Under the pieces are notes generated by a model. The model worked only from the letters and a program-made list of their open reading frames with translations, was not told the origin of the DNA and ran no database searches. The position numbers and the translations under genes were made by a program. Below, piece by piece: positions 53,101 to 60,072 of a stretch of 64,000 nucleotides of DNA. Where the stretch lies: assembly GCF_014651615.1 (NCBI RefSeq), contig NZ_BMXF01000005.1:248001-312000 (forward strand), in the 5' to 3' direction. The DNA is from Persicitalea jodogahamensis. Its GTDB lineage: Bacteria > Bacteroidota > Bacteroidia > Cytophagales > Spirosomataceae. Positions within the stretch are counted from its first letter, which is position 1. Each line of letters starts with the position of its first letter.

Positions 53101-56100
53101 GGCACCCAGATTATCGCGGGCTGTAACAGTCACGCCGAATTCACCACTGGTCAAGGGACTACCCGTGATTTTCCAGCCATTCAGGCTCAGTCCATTGGGT
53201 AAACCCGCAGCTGATATACCTGCGATCGTTCCATCAGGGTCAACAAAGGTTTCCTTCGCAATTTCGTACGTAAAGGATTGACCTACTTTGCCCTTTTGAT
53301 CGGGTATGGCCTTGCTAACCAAAGGAGGTTTGTTTTCGGCGTCTTTCCCGGCCACCCTGAATCTGAACTGCGTCGCGGTTTCGGCTCCCTTATCGTCGCG
53401 AGCCGTAACCGTTACCATAAACTCACCGCTGACAACAGGGATGCCCGATAGCTTGCGGTCAGCCAGCACGATGCCTTCAGGCAATCCCTTAGCCGTAATG
53501 CCCGTGATGGTACCGTCGGGATCGGTGAAAGTACCAGCCGCAATCTCGTAGCTAAAAGACTGTCCGACCTTTCCCTGCTGATCGGGAATGATTCTGCTGA
53601 CCAGTGGGGGCTGGTTCGCACCTTCTTTCGGGGATATCGTGATCTTGAACTGCGTGGCGATTATCGCGTCCCGGCTGTCGCGCGCCGTGACCGTGACGAT
53701 GAACTCGCCGCTCGCCGTGGGTGTGCCCGACAATCGCCAGCCGCTCTGGCTCAAGCCACCGGGCTGGCCCTTGACCACAATGTCAATGATGGGGCCGTCA
53801 GGGTCGAAGAAAGTCTCCTTCGAGATCGTGTAGTCGAAATTCTCGCCCACCTTGCCCTGCTGGTCGGGAATGGCTTTTCTGACCAGGGGCAGCACGTTTC
53901 CGCTTTCCTTTGAGTCCACGCGGAACTTAAACTGTGTGGACACTTCGGCGCCCTTGTCGTCGCGGGCTGTGATTGTCACGACGAATTCGCCGCTCAAACC
54001 GGGGGTACCCGACAGCTTGCCCTCGGAAAAGATTATTCCAGCCGGTAATCCTTTGGCCGTGATACTGGCAATGGTTCCATCAGGATCGGTAAAGGTTCCC
54101 TTTGCAATTTCGTAGTTGAATGCCTGGCGCTCCTTACCCTGCTGGTCGGGGATGGGACGGCTGACAATGGGGGGCTTATTAATACTGTCATTTTTAACAA
54201 CCTTAAATCTGAACTGCGCGGAGACCGTGGCTCCCTGGTTGTCTCGGGCCGTAACCGTTACCATAAATTCACCGCTCACCGTTGGTGTTCCGGCAAGCTT
54301 CCAGCCGTTCAGGCTCAGGCCTTCGGGCAGGCCCGTGGCCGTAATGCCCGTGATGGTACCGTCGGGATCGGTGAAGGTTTCGGCCGCAATATCGTAGCTA
54401 AAAGACTGTCCGACCTTTCCCTGCTGATCGGGAATGATTCTGCTGACCAATGGGGGCTGGTTCGCACCTTCTTTCGGGGATATCGTGATCTTGAACTGCG
54501 TGGCGATTATCGCGTCCCGGCTGTCGCGCGCCGTGACCGTGACGATGAACTCGCCGCTCGCCGTGGGTGTGCCCGACAATCGCCAGCCGCTCTGGCTCAA
54601 GCCACCGGGCTGGCCCTTGACCACAATGTCAATGATGGGGCCGTCAGGGTCGAAGAAAGTCTCCTTCGAGATCGTGTAGTCGAAATTCTCGCCCACCTTG
54701 CCCTGCTGGTCGGGAATGGCCTTTCTGACCAGGGGCAGCACGTTTCCGCTTTCCTTTGAGTCCACGCGGAACTTAAACTGTGTGGACACTTCGGCCCCCT
54801 GGTCGTCGCGGGCTGTGATTGTCACGGCAAACTCGCCGCTGGCGGTAGGGGTACCCGATAGCTTACGGTCAGTCAGCGCGACGCCATCAGGCAGACCCTT
54901 GGCGCTCAGGCTGGCGATGGTCCCGTCAGGGTCGGTGAAAGTACCAGCCGCAATCTCGTAGTTGAATGCCAGCCCGACCTTGCCCTGCTGGTCGGCAATA
55001 ATTCTGCTGACCACGGGCGGTTGGTTGACTCCATTATTGTCTTTAGGATTTACGCGGAACCTGAACTGAGCGGATACTTCGGCCCCCTTGTCGTCGCGGG
55101 CTGTGATTGTCACGGCAAACTCGCCGCTGACGGTGGGAGTGCCCGATAGCTTGCGGTCAGTCAGCACGATGCCATCAGGCAGTCCTCTGGCAGTCAGGCT
55201 GGCGATGGTCCCGTCAGGATCGGTGAAAGTACCAGCCGCAATCTCGTAGGCAAAGGTCTGCCCGACCTTGCCCTGCTGGTCGGGGATAATCTTGTTGACC
55301 AGAGGGGGCTGATTTGCTGGGGGCGTAGCGTCGAGCAGGTCCTCAATCAACAGCACCCGGATCGGTGTCTTGGTTTTCGCGTATTCGTCCCGCCATTTTT
55401 CCTGCACTTTGCCTGTACCCTGCCGAATGGCTTCTGTGAGTGTGTAAGTGACCGTTTGAGTTGGCTTTACTTCCTGGACAGGCTTATTGAGCCACTTGCT
55501 GGCCATTTCTTTGATAAGGTTTTCGTAGCGTGCGAAATTGAAATCGCGGTCAATCCCGAAGAGATTGAACCAATCGGCCCCGTGTTCGTAGGTCTCGTTG
55601 ATAAAATCGCGGTAAACCCCTATGTCGACGCTGTTATCGTTTCCCAGTTCGTTTCCGATGATTCTGCCGGGTAGATTGGAGCGCATCAGATCGGCGGCAA
55701 AGCGGTGAGGATAATGGTGATTATCGTTCACCTTAAAACCATCTGCTTTGGCATTTATAGAAATAAAGCCAAGCGTGCCCCTCAAGACGCTCAAACCATC
55801 GTAACAGCTCCCCATGTCGTTGTAGTACTTGTAGCTGCCATCCACCCCTTTGACGACATCCGTAAAACCATCGACGGTTCTTTTTAAGACAAAATGCCGG
55901 AAAAGGTACCAATCCAGACCTATGTTACCGTAATGTCCACTCCAGACATCACCCTTTATATAAGGCGGCTCGATATCCGAGAAGCGGGAATAGTCCGATC
56001 CCCAGGTCTTGTTCAATTCAGCGAGCGTTTTGTATTTTGCCTGCACCCACTCTTTAAATTCCTTTCTGGAATAAAAGGAATAATCGAACAACTGAAGCTC

Positions 56101-56712
56101 GTTCTTGTTGCTGGCCGGATTGTGTGCATCTACACTAAAACCTACCTCAGCCGCATTATTGGCTACGACCGTCACCAGCACAACCTCGCCCGCCTGCTGA
56201 CGGGGGCGAAAATGTTCCGCTGCATCCCGTACAAAGCCCTTGGCTTCATTCACAGCGTCAGGAGCCGAAAAGCTAAATCCGTTGAGATCCTTATGGCGTA
56301 CTCCGTCACCCGAAACAGGACGGACGTTTTCGGGCCACCAGCCCTCAGCCCCTTCTTTGCCATCACTATGGCGGGCCACCCATATCCGCAGGAAGATTTT
56401 ACAGCCCAATCGCTTAGCAAGTTCCGCTTCCTTGTCTATCTGACTCCAGTCGGCGGCGGCACCCCGCTTTCGGTACACATGATCCCAGTTGACATTAAGT
56501 ATAAAGGAGTTCACGCCTGCTCTCGCCGCCCTCTCCATTAGAGGCAGGTAGCTGTCGTCGTCTTCCACATTGGTAATGGACATGCTCAGGTAACGAGGCT
56601 GTCCGGGCGGTGCTATCGGTGTTCCGGCAGCCGTGATTCGCATGGTCAAGCTGCCAAGAATAACAATAAGAAATGCGTACACTACCCCCATGGTCGTGTA
56701 AATTTTACTCAT
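50152..56712 (-). CDS. Giant GH42-like protein with about 15 tandem Ig-like repeats and T9SS tail
   Basis: A 2186-aa exported protein from ATG 56712 (MSKIYTTMGVVYAFLIVILG; an upstream start at 56868 would precede the signal peptide). Residues about 40-430 resemble a GH42-type TIM barrel (AGVNSFILNVNWDHVYRKRG, FKEWVQAKYKTLAELNKTWG, IIGNELGNDNSVD with a candidate catalytic Glu). About 490-1980 holds 15 He_PIG/cadherin-like repeats of 88-98 residues with motif FxDPDGTI and GEFxVTVTARD, split by one non-repeat module near 1240-1345. A second copy of that module and a T9SS sorting domain (AYPNPFVNLVKVQMDGE) end the protein. Part of the array is nearly identical at DNA level. Confidence 0.88.
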   Translation of the reverse strand: MSKIYTTMGVVYAFLIVILGSLTMRITAAGTPIAPPGQPRYLSMSITNVEDDDSYLPLMERAARAGVNSFILNVNWDHVYRKRGAAADWSQIDKEAELAKRLGCKIFLRIWVARHSDGKEGAEGWWPENVRPVSGDGVRHKDLNGFSFSAPDAVNEAKGFVRDAAEHFRPRQQAGEVVLVTVVANNAAEVGFSVDAHNPASNKNELQLFDYSFYSRKEFKEWVQAKYKTLAELNKTWGSDYSRFSDIEPPYIKGDVWSGHYGNIGLDWYLFRHFVLKRTVDGFTDVVKGVDGSYKYYNDMGSCYDGLSVLRGTLGFISINAKADGFKVNDNHHYPHRFAADLMRSNLPGRIIGNELGNDNSVDIGVYRDFINETYEHGADWFNLFGIDRDFNFARYENLIKEMASKWLNKPVQEVKPTQTVTYTLTEAIRQGTGKVQEKWRDEYAKTKTPIRVLLIEDLLDATPPANQPPLVNKIIPDQQGKVGQTFAYEIAAGTFTDPDGTIASLTARGLPDGIVLTDRKLSGTPTVSGEFAVTITARDDKGAEVSAQFRFRVNPKDNNGVNQPPVVSRIIADQQGKVGLAFNYEIAAGTFTDPDGTIASLSAKGLPDGVALTDRKLSGTPTASGEFAVTITARDDQGAEVSTQFKFRVDSKESGNVLPLVRKAIPDQQGKVGENFDYTISKETFFDPDGPIIDIVVKGQPGGLSQSGWRLSGTPTASGEFIVTVTARDSRDAIIATQFKITISPKEGANQPPLVSRIIPDQQGKVGQSFSYDIAAETFTDPDGTITGITATGLPEGLSLNGWKLAGTPTVSGEFMVTVTARDNQGATVSAQFRFKVVKNDSINKPPIVSRPIPDQQGKERQAFNYEIAKGTFTDPDGTIASITAKGLPAGIIFSEGKLSGTPGLSGEFVVTITARDDKGAEVSTQFKFRVDSKESGNVLPLVRKAIPDQQGKVGENFDYTISKETFFDPDGPIIDIVVKGQPGGLSQSGWRLSGTPTASGEFIVTVTARDSRDAIIATQFKITISPKEGANQPPLVSRIIPDQQGKVGQSFSYEIAAGTFTDPDGTITGITAKGLPEGIVLADRKLSGIPVVSGEFMVTVTARDDKGAETATQFRFRVAGKDAENKPPLVSKAIPDQKGKVGQSFTYEIAKETFVDPDGTIAGISAAGLPNGLSLNGWKITGSPLTSGEFGVTVTARDNLGAEVSTQFKISVDKASPAPTANIFSLFQAGNFLTRRFLHYMEDGDTLRGDDAKLIVNILVSPKTGAVGSYVFKMEGPYSVGSTDNRAPYGVFGDNGGVVFTAGRYTLNVKSYEKADREGAQLSDETIHFVVVDDEGNRNIPPALVKPPVELFAKVGTPFARRLPDSTFVDPDGVLTAFAFTGLPDGLKGDGTLISGTPTKEGVFTVVVRVTDNGGGAAEATFKFTVSADNLAPIAIGTIPDQTAPVNQPFSYTIPESHFSDPDGTIASVTILGLPEGLTGSGRTISGTPAKAGKYQLVAVAKDNADATVQLTFNLTVLGENRPPLVAKAINDQVADSSTVYRFVIPAGTFVDTDGKITRLEISGLPAGISAKGDTISGRPTKVGEYTVTVRAFDDKEASVQLTFRLTVYGNRPPLVAKAINDQVADSNAVYRFVIPAGTFVDTDGKITHLEISGLPAGLSAKGDTISGRPTKVGEYTVTVRAFDDKEASVQLTFRLTVYGNHPPLVAKAINDQVADSNAVYRFVIPAGTFVDTDGKITRLEISGLPAGLSAQGDTISGLPAQAGEYTVTVRAFDDKNFSVELTFKLTVRGNRPPLVAKIIEDQVASSNAVYRFVIPAGTFFDTDGKITRLEISGLPAGLSAQGDTISGRPTEVGEYTVTVRAFDDKNSSTQLTFKLTVGGGNTPPVAQPVPDLLAIMGQIFRFDVKEYFKDSDGTIASISYASALPPGITANGSLLAGNPTAAGNYPMKVTAVDDKGASITVEFMLRVERAELHIILYEPGEQPKKVREISNADIIAISTLPANLDLYVESNADVNSVSFELTGPTNKKHTDELAPFGLYGNGSGFSPQVGTYNLKVTAYRNNTVVTTRSIQFDIIKANNMPVRLGVEESDVFPAVELWKAYPNPFVNLVKVQMDGEDFTPKAVEVLSVEGKSTLLDQSKWRVERSLLEVNLTEVATRSGIYFLRITGQDGQPHTLRIMKSEKK
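51210..52150 (-). repeat. Four tandem 270-bp units inside the giant gene
   Basis: The phrase GATTTCCAAA recurs at 51211, 51481, 51751 and 52021, exactly 270 bp (90 codons) apart, with neighbouring sequence almost unchanged. These encode Ig-like repeats 11-14 from the N-terminus, whose motif is FVDTDGKITRLEISGLPAG. Nearly identical units suggest recent duplication or gene conversion. Confidence 0.88.
53547..54795 (-). repeat. Direct 403-bp repeats 846 bp apart in the giant gene
   Basis: Bases 53547-53949 and 54393-54795 are identical apart from two substitutions I can see (for example CAGTGG versus CAATGG). The spacing of 846 bp equals three 94-residue repeats, so a three-domain block was duplicated. 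The copies encode one Ig-like repeat identically plus the ends of its neighbours. Confidence 0.9.
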
Positions 56713-57428
56713 ACTTAGCTGTTTGCTATTTATTTGAAAATGTATTTCTGATGGGGTAGAGGGGGATATTTGATTGCGCAAACAGGAGCAACAATCAAGC
56801 CAAGATGATTGCAAATCGAAGACGAGAGGGCAAAGTCTCCGTGGGCGACCGAGTTCGTTGCTTGCCAATTCATCCAGAGTAAGAGTCGGATTTCAGCGTA
56901 GTTTTCGGAAGGATAGAACCGCCGTGGTTCCGGCGGAAGGAAAAAGTCATTAACTCAAAATCAATAGCTTGAGTTATTTGTACATGACAGTTACGAAAGA
57001 AAAAACATCAGGATTAGTACTGCCGGTAAGCAATCTCCAGCAGAGGAGTTTTCAAGCTCGTTTCGTAAACGAAAATAGAAAATTTTGCTGCAGAATTTTC
57101 CCTGGTACCCCTTTTGATTGCAAGGCATTAAAGCAGAGAAATGAATAGAATTAGAGCATGTAGTCGCCTTTTTTCTGTCCATTATATACTATTGAGTCCT
57201 CGTATCAATTATCATGCCGATTTGTATCTTTTTACGGATTGTCTTTTTCAGGATGAAACATCGGAGAGATCCGTTGCGCAAACCGGGAAACAATAACAGG
57301 ATCACTTCGCCCGGTTTATCTTTTCTATCGTTTAGCTTTGCGGCTTTGATGAGTTTGGAATTTACACCGGCTCAAGCGATTTAACACGTATATCTTTACC
57401 TCGCGGCAGAATTTCAATAGCTTTTTAC
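56713..57428. other. AT-rich intergenic region without supported genes
   Basis: A 716-bp gap between the divergent giant gene and the glycosyltransferase-like gene. It is visibly richer in A and T than the flanking genes. Small frames exist (for example at 56991-57182 on the minus strand) but show no family features or clear start signal, so I do not call them. It presumably holds the two divergent promoters; no consensus -33/-7 pair was found. Confidence 0.5.
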
Positions 57429-58463
57429 ATGAGTATCAACAAAGTAGATGTTAGCGTTAATTACTACGGAAAGCCATATCAAACTATCGTTACCTTACTG
57501 ACCTTGTGGAAGCATAGTCGGCAGCATATCGGAACCATCTACTTGGTTATCGAGAAAAACCAACCTTATCAACAATATGGAGGTGTAAAATTATTACAGT
57601 GGGCTCTTAAGCAACTGCCAGTCGAATATTATTACCCTGTTCACTTTTACTATCATGGCTCTCCTCCGATCGATTCGTTGGGCGATCGGGATACACGATA
57701 TGGTTTGAAGTATCAGTATGGTCTGGAAAATACCGATAAGAAGTTTCATTTTTTGTCCCACAACGACTGCCTCTACCAGGCCGATCTTCTGGGAATGATG
57801 CTGGAACAGGTAAACGATGCTGAGGAGGAAATAGCGGGAGTTGGTATGATCGGTCAATGTTGGAACTGCCCAGCTTTGGCTGCGCAAAAATGTGACGGCT
57901 CACGCTTTGAGCAGTTCCAGCCCAAACCCCAGGAATACCGGGATTTATTGAATAAGTACCTGAATGTCATCTCTCTCCCTCCCGCTCGTGAAGCTATTCA
58001 CTATAACTTAATCGAAAAAGGCCAAACGTATCCTTTGCCTGAATGCCGCCTCAATGAGTACGCGTGTCTGATCAATACTGAGCTTTACCAGAAACTAGCA
58101 TATCCCAAAGGAAAAATGCTTCCGCTTGGTGCAGCCTGGCACGGCACTGACTGGGGAACAGTTTGGTTTTATGAAATGGTGAATTCCGGCTACAAATTTC
58201 TTCATTTTCCATTTGATCCCCATATGGTCCATGCTCCATTTACCCCCGCAAAGAGTGGCCATGTAAGCGATAATAACCCAGAAGAATACTCGAAAACTGA
58301 AGAAAATGCCCACCAGTTTCTTCAAAAGGATTTCCCTGAGTTGGCTTATATCCCTTCCATGGTTCGTTTCTCCATCGCGCTGAACAAGCCATGGACAATA
58401 ATCCGTCGTTTTTTTGAGAAAGCGAAAGCCCGCCTTTCATTTTTTGTCCAGTCTCCCCGTTAA
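57429..58463 (+). CDS. Glycosyltransferase-like protein, unassigned family
   Basis: A 344-aa cytoplasmic protein without a signal peptide. The start VDVSVNYYGKPYQTIVTLLT and the following TIYLVIEKNQPYQQYGG resemble GT-A nucleotide-sugar binding folds; FHFLSHNDCLYQADLLGMM may take the place of the usual DxD metal motif, since an His-Asn-Asp at the end of a hydrophobic strand is seen in some GT families. Later segments (AWHGTDWGTVWFYEMVNSG, FPFDPHMVHAPF) could supply the acceptor site. I do not know a family for it. Its codon use and base composition look poorer in GC than neighbours and it stands alone beside a tRNA gene, which hints at horizontal origin. Confidence 0.55.
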   Translation: MSINKVDVSVNYYGKPYQTIVTLLTLWKHSRQHIGTIYLVIEKNQPYQQYGGVKLLQWALKQLPVEYYYPVHFYYHGSPPIDSLGDRDTRYGLKYQYGLENTDKKFHFLSHNDCLYQADLLGMMLEQVNDAEEEIAGVGMIGQCWNCPALAAQKCDGSRFEQFQPKPQEYRDLLNKYLNVISLPPAREAIHYNLIEKGQTYPLPECRLNEYACLINTELYQKLAYPKGKMLPLGAAWHGTDWGTVWFYEMVNSGYKFLHFPFDPHMVHAPFTPAKSGHVSDNNPEEYSKTEENAHQFLQKDFPELAYIPSMVRFSIALNKPWTIIRRFFEKAKARLSFFVQSPR

Positions 58464-58501
58464 GACACAGTATCTGGCACTACGTTTTTTTCATAAAGCA
58501 A

Positions 58502-58532
58502 TTGCGCCAATAGTTTTTTCTCCTTACTTTTG
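58502..58532 (+). promoter_or_regulatory. Bacteroidota-type promoter of tRNA-Pro
   Basis: TTG (58502-58504), a 20-bp spacer and TACTTTTG (58525-58532) fit the TTTG-N19-21-TAnnTTTG promoter. The expected start near 58539 is about ten bases before the mature tRNA. Confidence 0.7.
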
Positions 58533-58549
58533 CCCTCCCAACACATCAT

Positions 58550-58623
58550 CGGGATGTGGCGCAGCCCGGTAGCGCACACGCCTGGGGGGCGTGGGGTCGC
58601 AGGTTCAAATCCTGTCATCCCGA
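58550..58623 (+). tRNA. tRNA-Pro (GGG anticodon)
   Basis: A 74-nt cloverleaf: acceptor stem CGGGATG (58550-58556) pairs with CATCCCG (58616-58622) and is followed by discriminator A. D-arm GCGC-AGCCCGGTA-GCGC, anticodon arm CACGC-CTGGGGG-GCGTG with anticodon GGG, and T-arm with GGTTCAAATCC. GGG reads the proline codon CCC (and CCU by wobble). The 3' CCA is not encoded. A strong terminator follows. Confidence 0.96.
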
Positions 58624-58630
58624 CTAAAAC

Positions 58631-58668
58631 AAAAAACCTGTTCATTTTTGAACAGGTTTTTTGTTTTT
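58631..58668 (+). terminator. Rho-independent terminator after tRNA-Pro
   Basis: Stem AAAAAACCTGTTCA (58631-58644), loop TTTT, TGAACAGGTTTTTT (58649-58662), then GTTTTTTC. It is symmetric and probably also ends purM on the minus strand (stop at 58683). Confidence 0.92.
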
Positions 58669-58682
58669 TCAAGGGAGGAGAT

Positions 58683-59852
58683 TCAATACACAAACTCCCC
58701 GAATTCCGACCGAATCGTTACACTTTTGCTCTCTGCGGCCTCCACACGGCCCACAATTTGGGCTGCAATGCCGAATGACTCCGAAACCTCGATGACCCGG
58801 GCGGCTTGCGCTTCGGGAAGGTACACTTCCAGCCGGTGACCCATGTTGAAGACCTGGTACATTTCCTGCCAGCTCGTGCCACTTTCGGTCTGAATCAGTT
58901 TGAACAAAGGCGGTACGGGAAAAAGATTATCCTTGATAACGTGCAGATCGTCGATGAAATGAAGGATTTTGGTTTGGGCACCACCGCTGCAATGCACCAT
59001 ACCGTGGATTTCGGCTCTTAGCTCGTCGAGTAGTGCCTTGGCCACGGGGGCATAGGTGCGGGTAGGCGAAAGAATGAGCTGACCGACGTTCAATGGGGTG
59101 CTTTCCACGGCGTCCAGCAGGTTTTTGCTGCCGCTATAGATCAAATCAGGATTTACTTCCGGGTCGAAGCTTTCGGGGTATTGTGCAGCCAGGTACTTGC
59201 TTAGCACATCGTGCCGGGCCGAAGTGAGTCCATTGCTGCCCATTCCGCCGTTATAGGCCGTTTCGTAGGTAGCCTGCCCGTACGAAGCCAGGCCGACGAT
59301 GACATCGCCTGCCCTGATATTGGCATTATCCACTACCTCGGCGCGCTTCATGCGGGCAATAACCGTGCTGTTGACCGTAATGGTACGCACCAGATCGCCT
59401 ACATCGGCGGTTTCGCCGCCCGTGCTGTAGATTTCGACGCCAAAGCCGCGCAGCATTTCCAGCACTTCTTCGGTGCCATTGATAATTTCGGCAATCACCT
59501 CGCCGGGTATGCGGTTTTTGTTGCGGTCGATGGTGGACGACAGCAGCATAGGCCCGGTGGCCCCAACACAAAGCAGGTCGTCGGTATTCATCACCACGGC
59601 ATCTTGCGCGATACCTCGCCAAACGGACAAATCACCCGTCTCTTTCCAATACAGATAGGCCAGTGATGTTTTGGTACCCGCGCCATCAGCGTGCATGATG
59701 GTGCAGTAGTCTGGATCGCCGCTAAGTGTGTCGGGGACTATTTTACAAAAAGCCTTTGGGAAAAGCCCCTTGTCAATGTTGGCGATGGCTTTGTGGACGT
59801 CCTCTTTGGAAGCCGAAACGCCTCGTTGCAGGTAACGGTCAGAAGTGGTCAA
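58683..59852 (-). CDS. purM: Phosphoribosylformylglycinamidine cyclo-ligase (AIR synthetase)
   Basis: ATP-dependent enzyme closing the imidazole ring in purine synthesis. The 389-aa protein has the PurM signatures: MHADGAGTKTSLAY, DAVVMNTDDLLCVGATGPML, EVLEMLRGFGVEIYSTGGET and SYGQATYETAYNGGMGSNGL, and GRVEAAESKSVTIRSEFG at the end. It is the larger Bacteroidota type (E. coli PurM is 345 aa). The start is a TTG at 59852 (complement of CAA 59850-59852); no upstream in-frame ATG exists because an 8-bp repeat array lies directly before it. Confidence 0.93.
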   Translation of the reverse strand: MTTSDRYLQRGVSASKEDVHKAIANIDKGLFPKAFCKIVPDTLSGDPDYCTIMHADGAGTKTSLAYLYWKETGDLSVWRGIAQDAVVMNTDDLLCVGATGPMLLSSTIDRNKNRIPGEVIAEIINGTEEVLEMLRGFGVEIYSTGGETADVGDLVRTITVNSTVIARMKRAEVVDNANIRAGDVIVGLASYGQATYETAYNGGMGSNGLTSARHDVLSKYLAAQYPESFDPEVNPDLIYSGSKNLLDAVESTPLNVGQLILSPTRTYAPVAKALLDELRAEIHGMVHCSGGAQTKILHFIDDLHVIKDNLFPVPPLFKLIQTESGTSWQEMYQVFNMGHRLEVYLPEAQAARVIEVSESFGIAAQIVGRVEAAESKSVTIRSEFGEFVY

Positions 59853-59856
59853 TTTT

Positions 59857-59900
59857 GAATGAGTGAATGAGTGAATGAGTGAATGAGTGAATGAGTGAAT
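59857..59900. repeat. 8-bp tandem repeat in the purM leader
   Basis: Five perfect tandem copies of GAATGAGT (59857-59896) plus four bases of a sixth, ending five bases before the TTG start of purM. On the minus strand the unit reads ACTCATTC. Copy-number change would alter spacing between promoter or ribosome-binding site and the start. Confidence 0.92.
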
Positions 59901-59981
59901 TTATTTCAAATTGTCATAAAACAGAACTGATAATCTCTTTTATTGAAATAATTACCAGCGATCGCTTTACCATATCTACGG

Positions 59982-60016
59982 AAAACGCCCTGCATTCGTT
60001 AAGTACAGGGCGTTTT
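59982..60016 (-). terminator. Hairpin terminator downstream of the M1 peptidase gene
   Basis: Arms AAAACGCCCTG (59982-59992) and CAGGGCGTTTT (60006-60016) are perfectly complementary with a 13-base loop, 57 bp after the M1 peptidase stop (minus strand). A T-run is present in the arm on either strand. Confidence 0.75.
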
Positions 60017-60072
60017 ACAATTGTTAGTGAGTGAGCGTCTGAATACTTCCTGACTCTCTCAAAATTCTTTCA

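Noticed and set aside
51494-55674. Series of plus-strand frames in the giant gene
   Set aside because: They mirror the repeated Ig-like units of the minus-strand protein and share their periodicity.
56991-57182. 63-codon minus-strand frame in the AT-rich gap
   Set aside because: No family feature, no ribosome-binding site and poor codon pattern.
58550-58668. Integration site at tRNA-Pro
   Set aside because: No direct repeat of the tRNA 3' end and no integrase gene is seen in the flanking sequence.
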